This document shows, piece after piece, positions 24,597 through 31,568 of a stretch of DNA of 64,000 nucleotides. Source of the stretch: CAIVPM01 sp964477265 (lineage in GTDB: Bacteria > Bacteroidota > Bacteroidia > Chitinophagales > Chitinophagaceae); the NCBI GenBank assembly GCA_964477265.1, contig CAYZDJ010000009.1, forward strand, positions 1-64,000, given 5' to 3'. Under the pieces are notes generated by a model, which saw only the letters and a program-made list of their open reading frames with translations, was not told where the DNA came from and did no database searches. Made by a program: the position numbers and the translations under genes. How positions within the stretch are numbered: position 1 is the stretch's first letter; each line of letters begins with the position of its first letter.

Positions 24597-25043
24597 CTAA
24601 GGATTATTTAAATATTGCTTGTTAGTATTTTTTATTTTAATTCTTTTTTTATTTTCATCATAATAATAATAGTCTTGATTTACAGAATTTAATTCACAAT
24701 TACAGAAATAATATCTTTTTAAAATTTTATCGTGCAAAGGACTGAATAATGTATACTCATTACATAATTTACCCGAATCATTAATATTAAATTCAATTAA
24801 AAAATTTAAATTTAAAAGATTATTATCATCTTTAGTTACATTAGTGTCTCTTAAAACAAAATATTTACCTGATTTAAAATGATTATTATTATTCAATAAA
24901 CAATAAAATATTCTTTCATCATATCCATTATAGCAGCTAGCAAGAGAATCATATTGAGTAAAAATAAAATACTTAGTTTGTGCTTTTGTAACAAAAATAT
25001 TAGTATAAAATATAATTGCAGAAAATAAGATTGCTTTTTTCAT
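24597..25043 (-). CDS. Probable immunity protein of orphan RHS tip 1 (148 aa)
   Basis: A signal peptide (MKKAILFSAIIFYTNIFVTKAQ) is followed by a small, tyrosine/asparagine-rich exported protein with no known family. It lies 68 bases downstream of orphan tip 1 on the same strand. By analogy with the complete cassette it is most likely the cognate immunity protein. Its very AT-rich base use stands out from the core genes and fits horizontal exchange. Confidence 0.55.
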   Translation of the reverse strand: MKKAILFSAIIFYTNIFVTKAQTKYFIFTQYDSLASCYNGYDERIFYCLLNNNNHFKSGKYFVLRDTNVTKDDNNLLNLNFLIEFNINDSGKLCNEYTLFSPLHDKILKRYYFCNCELNSVNQDYYYYDENKKRIKIKNTNKQYLNNP

Positions 25044-25111
25044 TTTCTATATCTTGAATTTTTAATCAGTCAATTAAATTAGTATAATTTATTTTACTAA
25101 AGCTATAGTGC

Positions 25112-26119
25112 TTATTTTTTTATTTTTAAATTAGCATTTAAAACATTTCCAGCAACATCTCCAGCTTGTTTTTTCTTAAAATTAATTTCTATAGAAACAC
25201 CTGTTCCTTTATATATGAACTCTTCTTTGCCATCACTTGGTAAATCAATTCGCTTTGTATTAGTAGGTATACTTAATCCTTTTGTATCATTAATTGCACC
25301 TATTTCTGCCTGAATTCCTAAATTATGAGCAACTCCGTAACGAGTTTTCTCTTTATTAGGACCAGCCGTTTTTCTATATTCATCTGCTATTTCGGCTTTA
25401 TTTTTTTCATAATCAGCTGTGTTATTTCGTTCAGTAACTATATGTGTCATCATTACAATTTGTGTTTGTACATCAGATACATTTAAATCATTTAAATCAA
25501 CTTTCCCACTTCCAAAATCATCATAAAATACACCGCCATCATTTGCAACAGCTCTATAATATATAGCTTGTCCTGGACTAACACCTTGGCTTATTGCCAT
25601 AGCAAGAGTTCTAGATGTGGTTTCTGAATTTTTTACATCATTAGCACTCATGTTGTCTTTCAATGTTACTTGCCCTGTTTGTTCATTATAGTCAAAAATA
25701 TTTCCTGATCTTTCATTCATCAATTTGAATAAATTCTTATCAGCATCTGTTGGCTTTTGTCCCTCACCATTACAAATAAAAAAATCCTGACCATCAGGGT
25801 CTATTGCATTAATAGGCATATTGGCTACATAGCAATAAGGGGTAAATTGATTATATTTATCAGCTTTAGGGTCTATGCACATCCAACGTCCTATTTGATT
25901 ATCTAACATCCTGGCCCCAAAATCTAATAATTCTAAACCACTTCCATCGCTAAACTCCTGTTGTTGTTCTTCTTTGCCGTTGTATTTGTATTTGTTTGTG
26001 AGGGTGTTTGCAGCTTTGCTGCTGATACCGTTCATTGAGAGCCCGAACGGATAATAACAATTTGTTACCAAAGTAAAATAATTGTCATCATTATTAGCAA
26101 TATTTCTTCTCACTGGCAT
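25112..26119 (-). CDS. Orphan RHS core-plus-tip cassette 1 (335 aa)
   Basis: MPVRRNIANN is followed by the core CYYPFGLSMNGISSKA (residues about 21-36), GARMLDNQIGRWMCIDPKAD and the usual INAIDPDG junction near residue 110. The variable tip from about 111 has no family I can name; an MMTHIVTER segment and a YGVAHNLG segment are the only motif-like parts. It lacks the N-terminal 1,100 or so residues and a signal peptide, so alone it is a silent donor. The core is inverted relative to the complete gene at 19606-23964, so recombination would also invert the DNA between them. Confidence 0.7.
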   Translation of the reverse strand: MPVRRNIANNDDNYFTLVTNCYYPFGLSMNGISSKAANTLTNKYKYNGKEEQQQEFSDGSGLELLDFGARMLDNQIGRWMCIDPKADKYNQFTPYCYVANMPINAIDPDGQDFFICNGEGQKPTDADKNLFKLMNERSGNIFDYNEQTGQVTLKDNMSANDVKNSETTSRTLAMAISQGVSPGQAIYYRAVANDGGVFYDDFGSGKVDLNDLNVSDVQTQIVMMTHIVTERNNTADYEKNKAEIADEYRKTAGPNKEKTRYGVAHNLGIQAEIGAINDTKGLSIPTNTKRIDLPSDGKEEFIYKGTGVSIEINFKKKQAGDVAGNVLNANLKIKK

Positions 26120-26152
26120 TCCACAAATATAGCTTTAGTGCTTGGTATTACG

Positions 26153-26207
26153 CAACGTCTCTTTGCTTACTCACATTGGCTTTGCAAGAAGACGTTGCTA
26201 GGAAGAA
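26153..26207. repeat. RHS-array palindromic repeat, copy B
   Basis: CAACGTCTCTTTGCTTACTC and the following bases, ending GACGTTGCTAGGAAGAA, match the reverse complement of copy A over most of their length. Terminal CAACGTC/GACGTTG arms are kept. It lies upstream of orphan tip 1. Confidence 0.8.
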
Positions 26208-26221
26208 GTACTCGGCATAAC

Positions 26222-26273
26222 GTAACGTCCTTAGCTATGCACATGGCTTAGCAAGAGACGTTGCTGAGAAGAA
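26222..26273. repeat. RHS-array palindromic repeat, copy C
   Basis: AACGTCCTTAGCTATGCACA followed by TGGCTTAGCAAGAGACGTTG and AGAAGAA. The interior differs from A/B but is nearly identical to copies D (26356-26406) and E (28307-28358), defining a second interior type. Confidence 0.8.
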
Positions 26274-26355
26274 AAAGTAAAATAATTGTCATCATTATTG
26301 GCAATATTTCGTTTTACTGGCATTGCACAAATATAGCTGTAGTGCTTGGTATTAC

Positions 26356-26406
26356 GCAACGTCCTTAGCTATGCACATGGCTGGGCAAGAGACGTTGCTG
26401 GGAAGA
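26356..26406. repeat. RHS-array palindromic repeat, copy D
   Basis: GCAACGTCCTTAGCTATGCA followed by CATGGCTGGGCAAGAGACGT, TGCTG and GGAAGAA. The GCAACGTC and GACGTTGC ends can pair. It is followed by the unrelated small membrane gene at 26476. Confidence 0.8.
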
Positions 26407-26475
26407 AAAAGGGAAGTAATAAATTTATTTGGTTAAGGCATATTTATTTTTTACCTTGCATAGTAATAGTTAACC

Positions 26476-26868
26476 ATGTCAACAATAATTATACTTATTT
26501 TAGTTTCCTTGTTTGTAATAATCATTGCAGTAAACAAAATTATTACAATAAAAAAAATCATTACAGATGGGGTATATACAGAAGGTATAATTTATGCCAT
26601 TGAACAGGATGGTGATATGCGTACTAATATATTATTTCCAACTGTTAGGTATAAAACTAGCAATGAAGATTGGATAACAAAAAAATACAGTATAGGTACA
26701 ATACCATACGCTTATAAAGAAGGCAAATCAATTAATATTATTTATAATAAACATAAACTAGATGAGTTTGTTATAAAGGATAAATATACTTATACTATAC
26801 CTGTTGTAATGGCATTAATATCAACTACGCTAATTGTTATAAGTTTAATTCTATTAATTAATATATAG
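26476..26868 (+). CDS. DUF3592-like membrane protein (130 aa)
   Basis: Two transmembrane helices (residues about 3-25 and 108-128) flank a beta-rich loop with the DUF3592 pattern: TEGIIYAIEQDG, ILFPTVRYKT, YKEGKSINIIYNKHKLDEFV. It lies between palindromic repeat D and the convergent immunity gene of orphan tip 2, with a 15-base overlap at the 3' ends. It is the only intact plus-strand gene among the orphan cassettes. It may be an immunity protein that lost its toxin, or unrelated cargo. Confidence 0.6.
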   Translation: MSTIIILILVSLFVIIIAVNKIITIKKIITDGVYTEGIIYAIEQDGDMRTNILFPTVRYKTSNEDWITKKYSIGTIPYAYKEGKSINIIYNKHKLDEFVIKDKYTYTIPVVMALISTTLIVISLILLINI

Positions 26869-27327
26869 TTTTAGTGACTCTTCTAATTCTACATCTAAGT
26901 TATCGTCAAAAGAAAATTTATAAATTTTTACATTGCTTTCATTATTATAGAACGTGAATAAAAAACGATAAAATTTTTTGTCATATTTAACTAGATAACA
27001 ATAAATACCTAAATCATTATTTAAATTTTTTTTTCGTAAAGGTTTGTATTGAATATATTTTCCAGAAGTTTCGTTAATGTCATTAAATTGTTTTTTCAAG
27101 TTAATTGTTGCAGAATCTTTTGGATCAATATTATTATTCTCGTTTAGTAAATCTTCTATAGCTTGATTATAATTACCTAAACTGATTGTATGAAAAAAAT
27201 TATCAATAACTTTATTTGAACAATTATCTATGTATTCAAACTTTTCATTTCCTTTTTTTAGTTGACTACAACTATTCATTAGAGCTATGACAAAAAAGGA
27301 TAAAATATAATATTTGATAGTTTTCAT
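26854..27327 (-). CDS. Lipoprotein, probable immunity protein of orphan RHS tip 2 (157 aa)
   Basis: The N-terminus has a lipoprotein signal peptide with lipobox LMNSC (cysteine at about residue 20). The remainder resembles a small helical-then-beta DUF4878-like fold (NKVIDNFFHTISLGNYNQAI... FYRFLFTFYNN) that often occurs in exported lipoproteins; that family match is tentative. It lies 11 bases downstream of orphan tip 2 on the same strand, so it is probably its immunity protein, tethered to a membrane. Confidence 0.55.
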   Translation of the reverse strand: MKTIKYYILSFFVIALMNSCSQLKKGNEKFEYIDNCSNKVIDNFFHTISLGNYNQAIEDLLNENNNIDPKDSATINLKKQFNDINETSGKYIQYKPLRKKNLNNDLGIYCYLVKYDKKFYRFLFTFYNNESNVKIYKFSFDDNLDVELEESLKLYIN

Positions 27328-27338
27328 TTTAATAATTT

Positions 27339-28274
27339 TTAATATGTTGGAACACTAGAAGTTGCACGTTTTTGGGAAGATTGATTCGCTATCTCAGAAA
27401 CTGAATTACTTAACCAATTACCAAAACTCACAAAAGCATCTTTGACGGCTACTGCTGCTTTTTTTATATTACAATTAACTTCTGCACCCACAACATAAAA
27501 TTTAACACCTAAGGATATCTCAGTATCTAAAATATTTGCCCCCATACTTGTTCCTGGAGTTACATCTTTTTTAACAGATACATCTGCACTTGACCCTCCA
27601 GTACCAGGGCTAAAATTAAGCCTTCCGTCTTTAAACTCAACAACACCAGCGTCACCACCTGTTTTAGCTTCACCAACAGGTGTTTCTAATTTCATATTAA
27701 CACCAACACAACTGCCTTTTACTTCAACATTTCTTCCCCCATCTATACTTGCTTGAACTTGTGGTCCATTAACACTAGCACCAATTTCAGATTTGCCAAC
27801 TTTTGCCTTTACACCTACACCTACACCAACACTAACACTAACCTTAATAGCCCCTTGTGAGTTTTGTTTCACTGAAGCTGCTGGTTTTTGAACATCATCT
27901 TTTAATGCAGCACGTACAAGTGGATTATTTATGTCGTTTGCATTTGCAGCCTCTAATCCTTCTATTTCTACATGTCCTGTTACTTTATTTTCACTAAAGG
28001 CATATGTTGAATTGTAAACATATTTCTCCGACAAAGGGTCTATTTCTATAAATCTTCCTAATTGCGGGTCATGATTTCTCCATTTAAATTGATCCCAATT
28101 TAAACCTAAATCATCATCAAACCTTTGTCCTTGAAAGGTTTTCTCTTTATTAAATAATATTCCTACAGCTTTGGAGCCGATTCCGTTCATTGCAAGACCG
28201 AACGGATAATAATAATTTGCTACCAGAGTAAAATAAGTTCCATCATTATTAGCAATATTTTTTCTTACTGGCAT
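27339..28274 (-). CDS. Orphan RHS core-plus-tip cassette 2 (311 aa)
   Basis: The start at 28274 (MPVRKNIANND) matches cassette 1; a TTG at 28310 would add 12 residues. The core YYYPFGLAMNGIGSKA is followed by a divergent junction (RFDDDLGLNWDQFKWRNHD, PQLGRFIEIDPLSEKY) and HVEIEGLEA, a known alternative RHS ending. The tip (from about residue 100) is rich in Val/Gly/Ser repeats such as VSVSVGVGVGVKAKVG, then a hydrophobic AAVAVKDAFVSFGNWL near the end. A pore-forming or membrane-active toxin is possible; I cannot name the family. It is inverted relative to the complete RHS gene and lacks the N-terminal export part. Confidence 0.7.
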   Translation of the reverse strand: MPVRKNIANNDGTYFTLVANYYYPFGLAMNGIGSKAVGILFNKEKTFQGQRFDDDLGLNWDQFKWRNHDPQLGRFIEIDPLSEKYVYNSTYAFSENKVTGHVEIEGLEAANANDINNPLVRAALKDDVQKPAASVKQNSQGAIKVSVSVGVGVGVKAKVGKSEIGASVNGPQVQASIDGGRNVEVKGSCVGVNMKLETPVGEAKTGGDAGVVEFKDGRLNFSPGTGGSSADVSVKKDVTPGTSMGANILDTEISLGVKFYVVGAEVNCNIKKAAVAVKDAFVSFGNWLSNSVSEIANQSSQKRATSSVPTY

Positions 28275-28306
28275 TGCACAAATATAGCTGTAGTGCTTGG
28301 TATTAC

Positions 28307-28358
28307 GCAACGTCCTTAGCTATGCACATGGCTTAGCAAGAGACGTTGCTGAGAAGAA
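28307..28358. repeat. RHS-array palindromic repeat, copy E, at the breakpoint of an XRE gene
   Basis: GCAACGTCCTTAGCTATGCA followed by CATGGCTTAGCAAGAGACGT, TGCTGAGAAGAA. It is nearly identical to copy C. Its last base abuts the first codon of the truncated XRE reading frame at 28359, so the repeat marks the insertion breakpoint. Confidence 0.8.
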
Positions 28359-28562
28359 ATGGCTAATGCCCTTGATGTTTCTACAGATTATTTAATGAAT
28401 GGTACTACTACCGATTTAGCTGCTGAGAACATACAGGATAAAACATTGATTAATCAGTTTAACCGTATCAGTGAACTGACAGAAGAAAATAAAACAGTGG
28501 TGTCTAAATTGATTGATGCCTTTTTATTCCAAGAAGAGATGAAGCAAAAACTTAATCAATAA
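28359..28562 (+). pseudogene. C-terminal fragment of an XRE-family regulator
   Basis: ANALDVSTDYLMNG matches the end of the XRE helix-turn-helix domain (typically aka/aea-LxVSxDYLxxG), followed by the usual helical tail (NRISELTEENKTVVSKLIDAFLF). The DNA-binding first half is missing; the frame starts right at repeat E. The host regulator was cut by insertion of the RHS cassette. Its other half is not in the window. Confidence 0.75.
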
Positions 28563-28626
28563 ATAACAGTTATGTAGTTGATGGTTTTATAGTACTTATA
28601 AGTTCTCTTTTAAATATATATCATAG

Positions 28627-28652
28627 CAAAAGCCCACTCACGTGGGCTTTTG
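28627..28652. terminator. Bidirectional hairpin terminator
   Basis: CAAAAGCCCAC and GTGGGCTTTTG form an 11-bp stem around TCAC, with U-runs on both strands. It lies between the ends of the XRE fragment (plus) and the immunity gene at 28674 (minus). Confidence 0.75.
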
Positions 28653-28673
28653 TTATTTAAGTTTAATAAATAT

Positions 28674-29186
28674 TTACTTTTTATTATCCGTTATTTTCAA
28701 TAGTTTTAATAATGCAATCTTTCCTTTTTTAGAGAACCCAACTTTTCGCAAACCACCCTTTGAGTAATGCTCTTGTTCTGCAATAACTGGGGTAGATATT
28801 AGTTTGTTGCAAAACAAACTAATATCTATATATCCAATAATAACGTTTTGGTTATTAAAAATTAATAGTGCATAATCTGTATCAAAACAAGCAACATCCT
28901 CGCCACCATAAGTAGTGGGTGTTTTTAATAAACTTACTATCTTTTTAGTATCATCGGTTTTTATTGTTTTAATATAATCAAAGCACCTAGATACTTTATT
29001 TTCATAAATAATAGTTACAGCTTTAGACTGGTCGCATTGCTTGTCTTTATTAAACTTATATAACTTTATTGTACTATTTACGGTTGCTTTTATTTCTTTT
29101 AATAACCCAATTTTTATTGTATCCTGCCCACAAACAGAAAGATTGGTTAAAAAAGAAAAAAACATTATTATCAAAATTTTATTCAT
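28674..29186 (-). CDS. Probable immunity protein of orphan RHS tip 3 (170 aa)
   Basis: A signal peptide (MNKILIIMFFSFLTNLSVCGQ) is followed by a small exported protein with four or five cysteines (CDQS, RCFDY, VACFD, LFCNKL) and a beta-rich middle (YALLIFNNQNVIIGYIDISL). No family was recognised. It is 15 bases downstream of the caspase-like tip and on the same strand, so it is probably its inhibitor or immunity protein. Confidence 0.55.
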   Translation of the reverse strand: MNKILIIMFFSFLTNLSVCGQDTIKIGLLKEIKATVNSTIKLYKFNKDKQCDQSKAVTIIYENKVSRCFDYIKTIKTDDTKKIVSLLKTPTTYGGEDVACFDTDYALLIFNNQNVIIGYIDISLFCNKLISTPVIAEQEHYSKGGLRKVGFSKKGKIALLKLLKITDNKK

Positions 29187-29201
29187 ATCTGACTTTAATT
29201 A

Positions 29202-30230
29202 TTACCATCCTAAATTTAAATACCATCGAGCTTTAGCTGCAACATCAAATGTTTGTGGATTAGCTGGAACTGAAGCACCTGTAGCACTTCCTTTATACCA
29301 ATAATTTACCATTAATGTACCACCTTGCTCTGGGCGGAACTGTGTATTATTGGGATTATTTGGGTTAACTGCATTCATATGTTCATTTGCTGCTCCATAT
29401 ACATAGGCACCTGTAGCTCTTGCTAATTCCATTGCAAAAGAACGACCCTCTGCAAAGTTTTTAGATGTATACTCTGTGGATGCATTACAAGCACCTAAGT
29501 AGATTATTGAATATGCTGCAAACTTAACTTGCCCTGCATCAACAGCTTGCCCAAGTTTAGCTAAATCTGATGTGTAAACATTATCTGCGGTTTTATGAAT
29601 ATCTGCATTCGCAAAAATCATTCCTTCTCCATAAGTAGCACGACTAGTATTACGGTCATCTCCGCCGTGTGAGAAGATTGCTAAGAAACCTATACCATCA
29701 GCACTTTGGTCAGATACACTTTTAATAGCTTTATAAAAGTCATTATAACCGCCTTGTCCAGCACCAGCTGGAACATTTTCGACAATAGCTTCTGGAACTA
29801 ATGCTTTCATTGCTTCACCCCAAACCTTTTCTTGTCCAAAAGTTATTATACCAATAGAACCTGTTCCTTTTTTTTGATTGCCGTCTTTGTCTTTATTTTT
29901 CAACGAAGTTTGCAATACTGAAGCAGCAAATGTTGCATCGTCACCATCAAATCTATATCCTCCGTTTATTTCAGTAACAGCCATTCCATCAGGATCTATT
30001 AATCTAATAGGGTTATTCATAGCATAGTTATAAGGACTCCAACGTCTACTAATGTCACTTAAAATATCAACACTATGCCATCTTCCGATTTGTACATCTA
30101 ACATCCTAGCCCCATAGTCATACATTTCCAAACCACTTCCATCACTAAACTCTTCGCTTTGTTTTTCCTTCCCATTGTACTTATACTTATTTTGTAAAGT
30201 ACTATTTGCTTTGGAGCTGATTCCGTTCAT
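29202..30230 (-). CDS. Orphan RHS cassette 3 with caspase-like (clan CD) peptidase tip (342 aa)
   Basis: The first ATG falls within the core (SMNGISSKA); the preceding DFRYYPFGL codons (to about 30252) are in frame but a stop lies eight codons further up and there is no start, so the 5' end is truncated. The core continues GARMLDVQIGRWHSVDILSD and ends RLIDPDG (about 76-82). The tip has the clan CD pattern: hydrophobic strand IGFLAIFSHGG (H188) and strand SIIYLGACNAS (C248), the His-Cys dyad of caspase/CHAT-like peptidases. The core is the closest of the three to the complete gene (shared KANSTL and KQSEEFSDGSGLE). A silent donor for tip exchange is inferred. Confidence 0.75.
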   Translation of the reverse strand: MNGISSKANSTLQNKYKYNGKEKQSEEFSDGSGLEMYDYGARMLDVQIGRWHSVDILSDISRRWSPYNYAMNNPIRLIDPDGMAVTEINGGYRFDGDDATFAASVLQTSLKNKDKDGNQKKGTGSIGIITFGQEKVWGEAMKALVPEAIVENVPAGAGQGGYNDFYKAIKSVSDQSADGIGFLAIFSHGGDDRNTSRATYGEGMIFANADIHKTADNVYTSDLAKLGQAVDAGQVKFAAYSIIYLGACNASTEYTSKNFAEGRSFAMELARATGAYVYGAANEHMNAVNPNNPNNTQFRPEQGGTLMVNYWYKGSATGASVPANPQTFDVAAKARWYLNLGW

Positions 30231-30344
30231 TGAGAGCCCGAACGGATAATAACGAAAATCAACCCAATCACTTTACCACAACCATTTTCAAAGAACACAA
30301 CAAAGCGTAAAAGTATTAAAATTATTATAAAAACACTATTTTTT

Positions 30345-31427
30345 TTACAACAATTTTATTGGTTCTGTATTTGTAAAATTATTCAATGTAACCAGCTTTT
30401 GATACGCTTCTGCAATCTTATTATTTCCATAATCATTTGCTATTGCAATGTATTTATAAAATTCCTTGCTGCCAATAGAATGTCCAGATATTTTACGCAC
30501 AACCAGTTCAGGTACACCCAAAATAAGCAATGTAGTAATAGCAGTTCGCCTCATTGTGTGAGAAGTAATATGGTCGCAAAATCTGTATGGTTTTCTTTTA
30601 GTAGTTAATACCTCAACAACCCTTCCTCTCACACTCATATATTTTGGCAATGTATGTGTCCACTTCGCTTTTTCTGCTAGCAATTTAAGTTGTATGTTAA
30701 TATTAGCATTTGCTAGTCTTGGCAAAATAAATTTATGATGTAGTTTTCTGTATTTCTCAAATATCTCAAGTACATAATCAGGCAATGGTATCTTCACCTC
30801 TGTTCCAGTTTTTTGCGTATGTATCAACAAAAAAACTTCTTTCCCTGTTTTAATAATATGTGTTTTTTTTAACTTCATTAAATCACTTACTCGCAAGCCC
30901 ACAGTACAGCCCACAATAAATATATCTCTAACCCTTTTTAAAGAAGGCGAAAGTGTTGCTATAAACTCTTTGTTAGTAATAAGATAATTAAGCTGTTCAG
31001 GGCTAATTACAACTGGTGTAAATTGTTGTAGAGGTATTCTAAACAATTTATGGTATTGACCAACAGGCAATGCCTTTTCAATTAACAGGTAATTAAAAAA
31101 TGCTTTGATGTTTTTAAAATTGCCTGTTACATAGTTGTCATAATACCCTTTGTTTTTATACAAAAAATTGCAGAACTGAAAAAAGAATTTCATCCAGTAT
31201 TTCTTTTCGGTTTGCAGCGTTTTTAAGGATGTTTTGGCAAATACATTTACTCTAAGTTTAATTTGTTGCAAATGTTCATATTCAATAAGCAGCTTTAAGG
31301 TAAATTTGTAGTTGATAATTGTACCTTCACTAAGTCTTTTGCCTGAAGGTGTAAGTCGTCTTCCTGAAGATAATGCAGCAATAAATTTTTCAAATTCAGG
31401 AACAAATAATAGTTCTTTTTTTATCAT
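30345..31427 (-). CDS. Tyrosine recombinase bordering the RHS array (360 aa)
   Basis: An N-terminal SAM-like core-binding domain (about 1-125) is followed by the catalytic domain with R179 (GLRVSDL), H290-x-x-R293 (HTMRR), H316 (SGHS) and a tyrosine at about 324-326 (YKYIAIA). The full set of active residues is present. Family members integrate elements or invert DNA. Its 3' end is about 100 bases from the broken 5' end of orphan cassette 3. It could catalyse cassette rearrangement at the palindromic repeats, or simply be the integrase of a former element. It is divergent from the XRE/ImmA-like gene. Confidence 0.85.
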   Translation of the reverse strand: MIKKELLFVPEFEKFIAALSSGRRLTPSGKRLSEGTIINYKFTLKLLIEYEHLQQIKLRVNVFAKTSLKTLQTEKKYWMKFFFQFCNFLYKNKGYYDNYVTGNFKNIKAFFNYLLIEKALPVGQYHKLFRIPLQQFTPVVISPEQLNYLITNKEFIATLSPSLKRVRDIFIVGCTVGLRVSDLMKLKKTHIIKTGKEVFLLIHTQKTGTEVKIPLPDYVLEIFEKYRKLHHKFILPRLANANINIQLKLLAEKAKWTHTLPKYMSVRGRVVEVLTTKRKPYRFCDHITSHTMRRTAITTLLILGVPELVVRKISGHSIGSKEFYKYIAIANDYGNNKIAEAYQKLVTLNNFTNTEPIKLL

Positions 31428-31518
31428 TTTTAGTTAAAAATATTTTGTACCAGCCTTCGTGTTAGTTTAATAAGCAACACAATGTTAATAAATAATAAAT
31501 TTAGTTTTTAACATTTAT

Positions 31519-31549
31519 TTTGATATTTTACAAAATACTATTATGTTTG
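31519..31549 (+). promoter_or_regulatory. Bacteroidota-type promoter for the XRE/ImmA-like gene
   Basis: TTTG (31519-31522), exactly 19 bases, then TATGTTTG (31542-31549), a full match to TTTG-N19-TAnnTTTG. The start codon at 31569 is 19 bases further on. Confidence 0.7.
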
Positions 31550-31568
31550 CATTCTACAACGAAAGCAA

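Larger units (their letters stand above)
26070..26365. repeat. Tandem duplication of the cassette 5' junction
   Basis: The segment from AAAGTAAAATAATTGTCATC through CTTGGTATTACGCAACGTC occurs at about 26070-26160 and again at about 26274-26365. The second copy encodes, on the minus strand, a broken MPVKRNIANNDDNYFT. This is the same 5' end found on orphan tips 1 and 2 but here with no core after it. A third related copy is at 28220-28315. It shows repeated cassette insertion at the same junction. Confidence 0.75.

Noticed and set aside
24521..28358. Resemblance of the RHS-array palindromes to integron attC sites (AAC/GTT paired ends, between cassettes)
   Set aside because: The R-box consensus (RYYYAAC/GTTRRRY) is not met, there is no intI-type recombinase in view, and the cassettes are defined by RHS core homology rather than by single promoterless genes.
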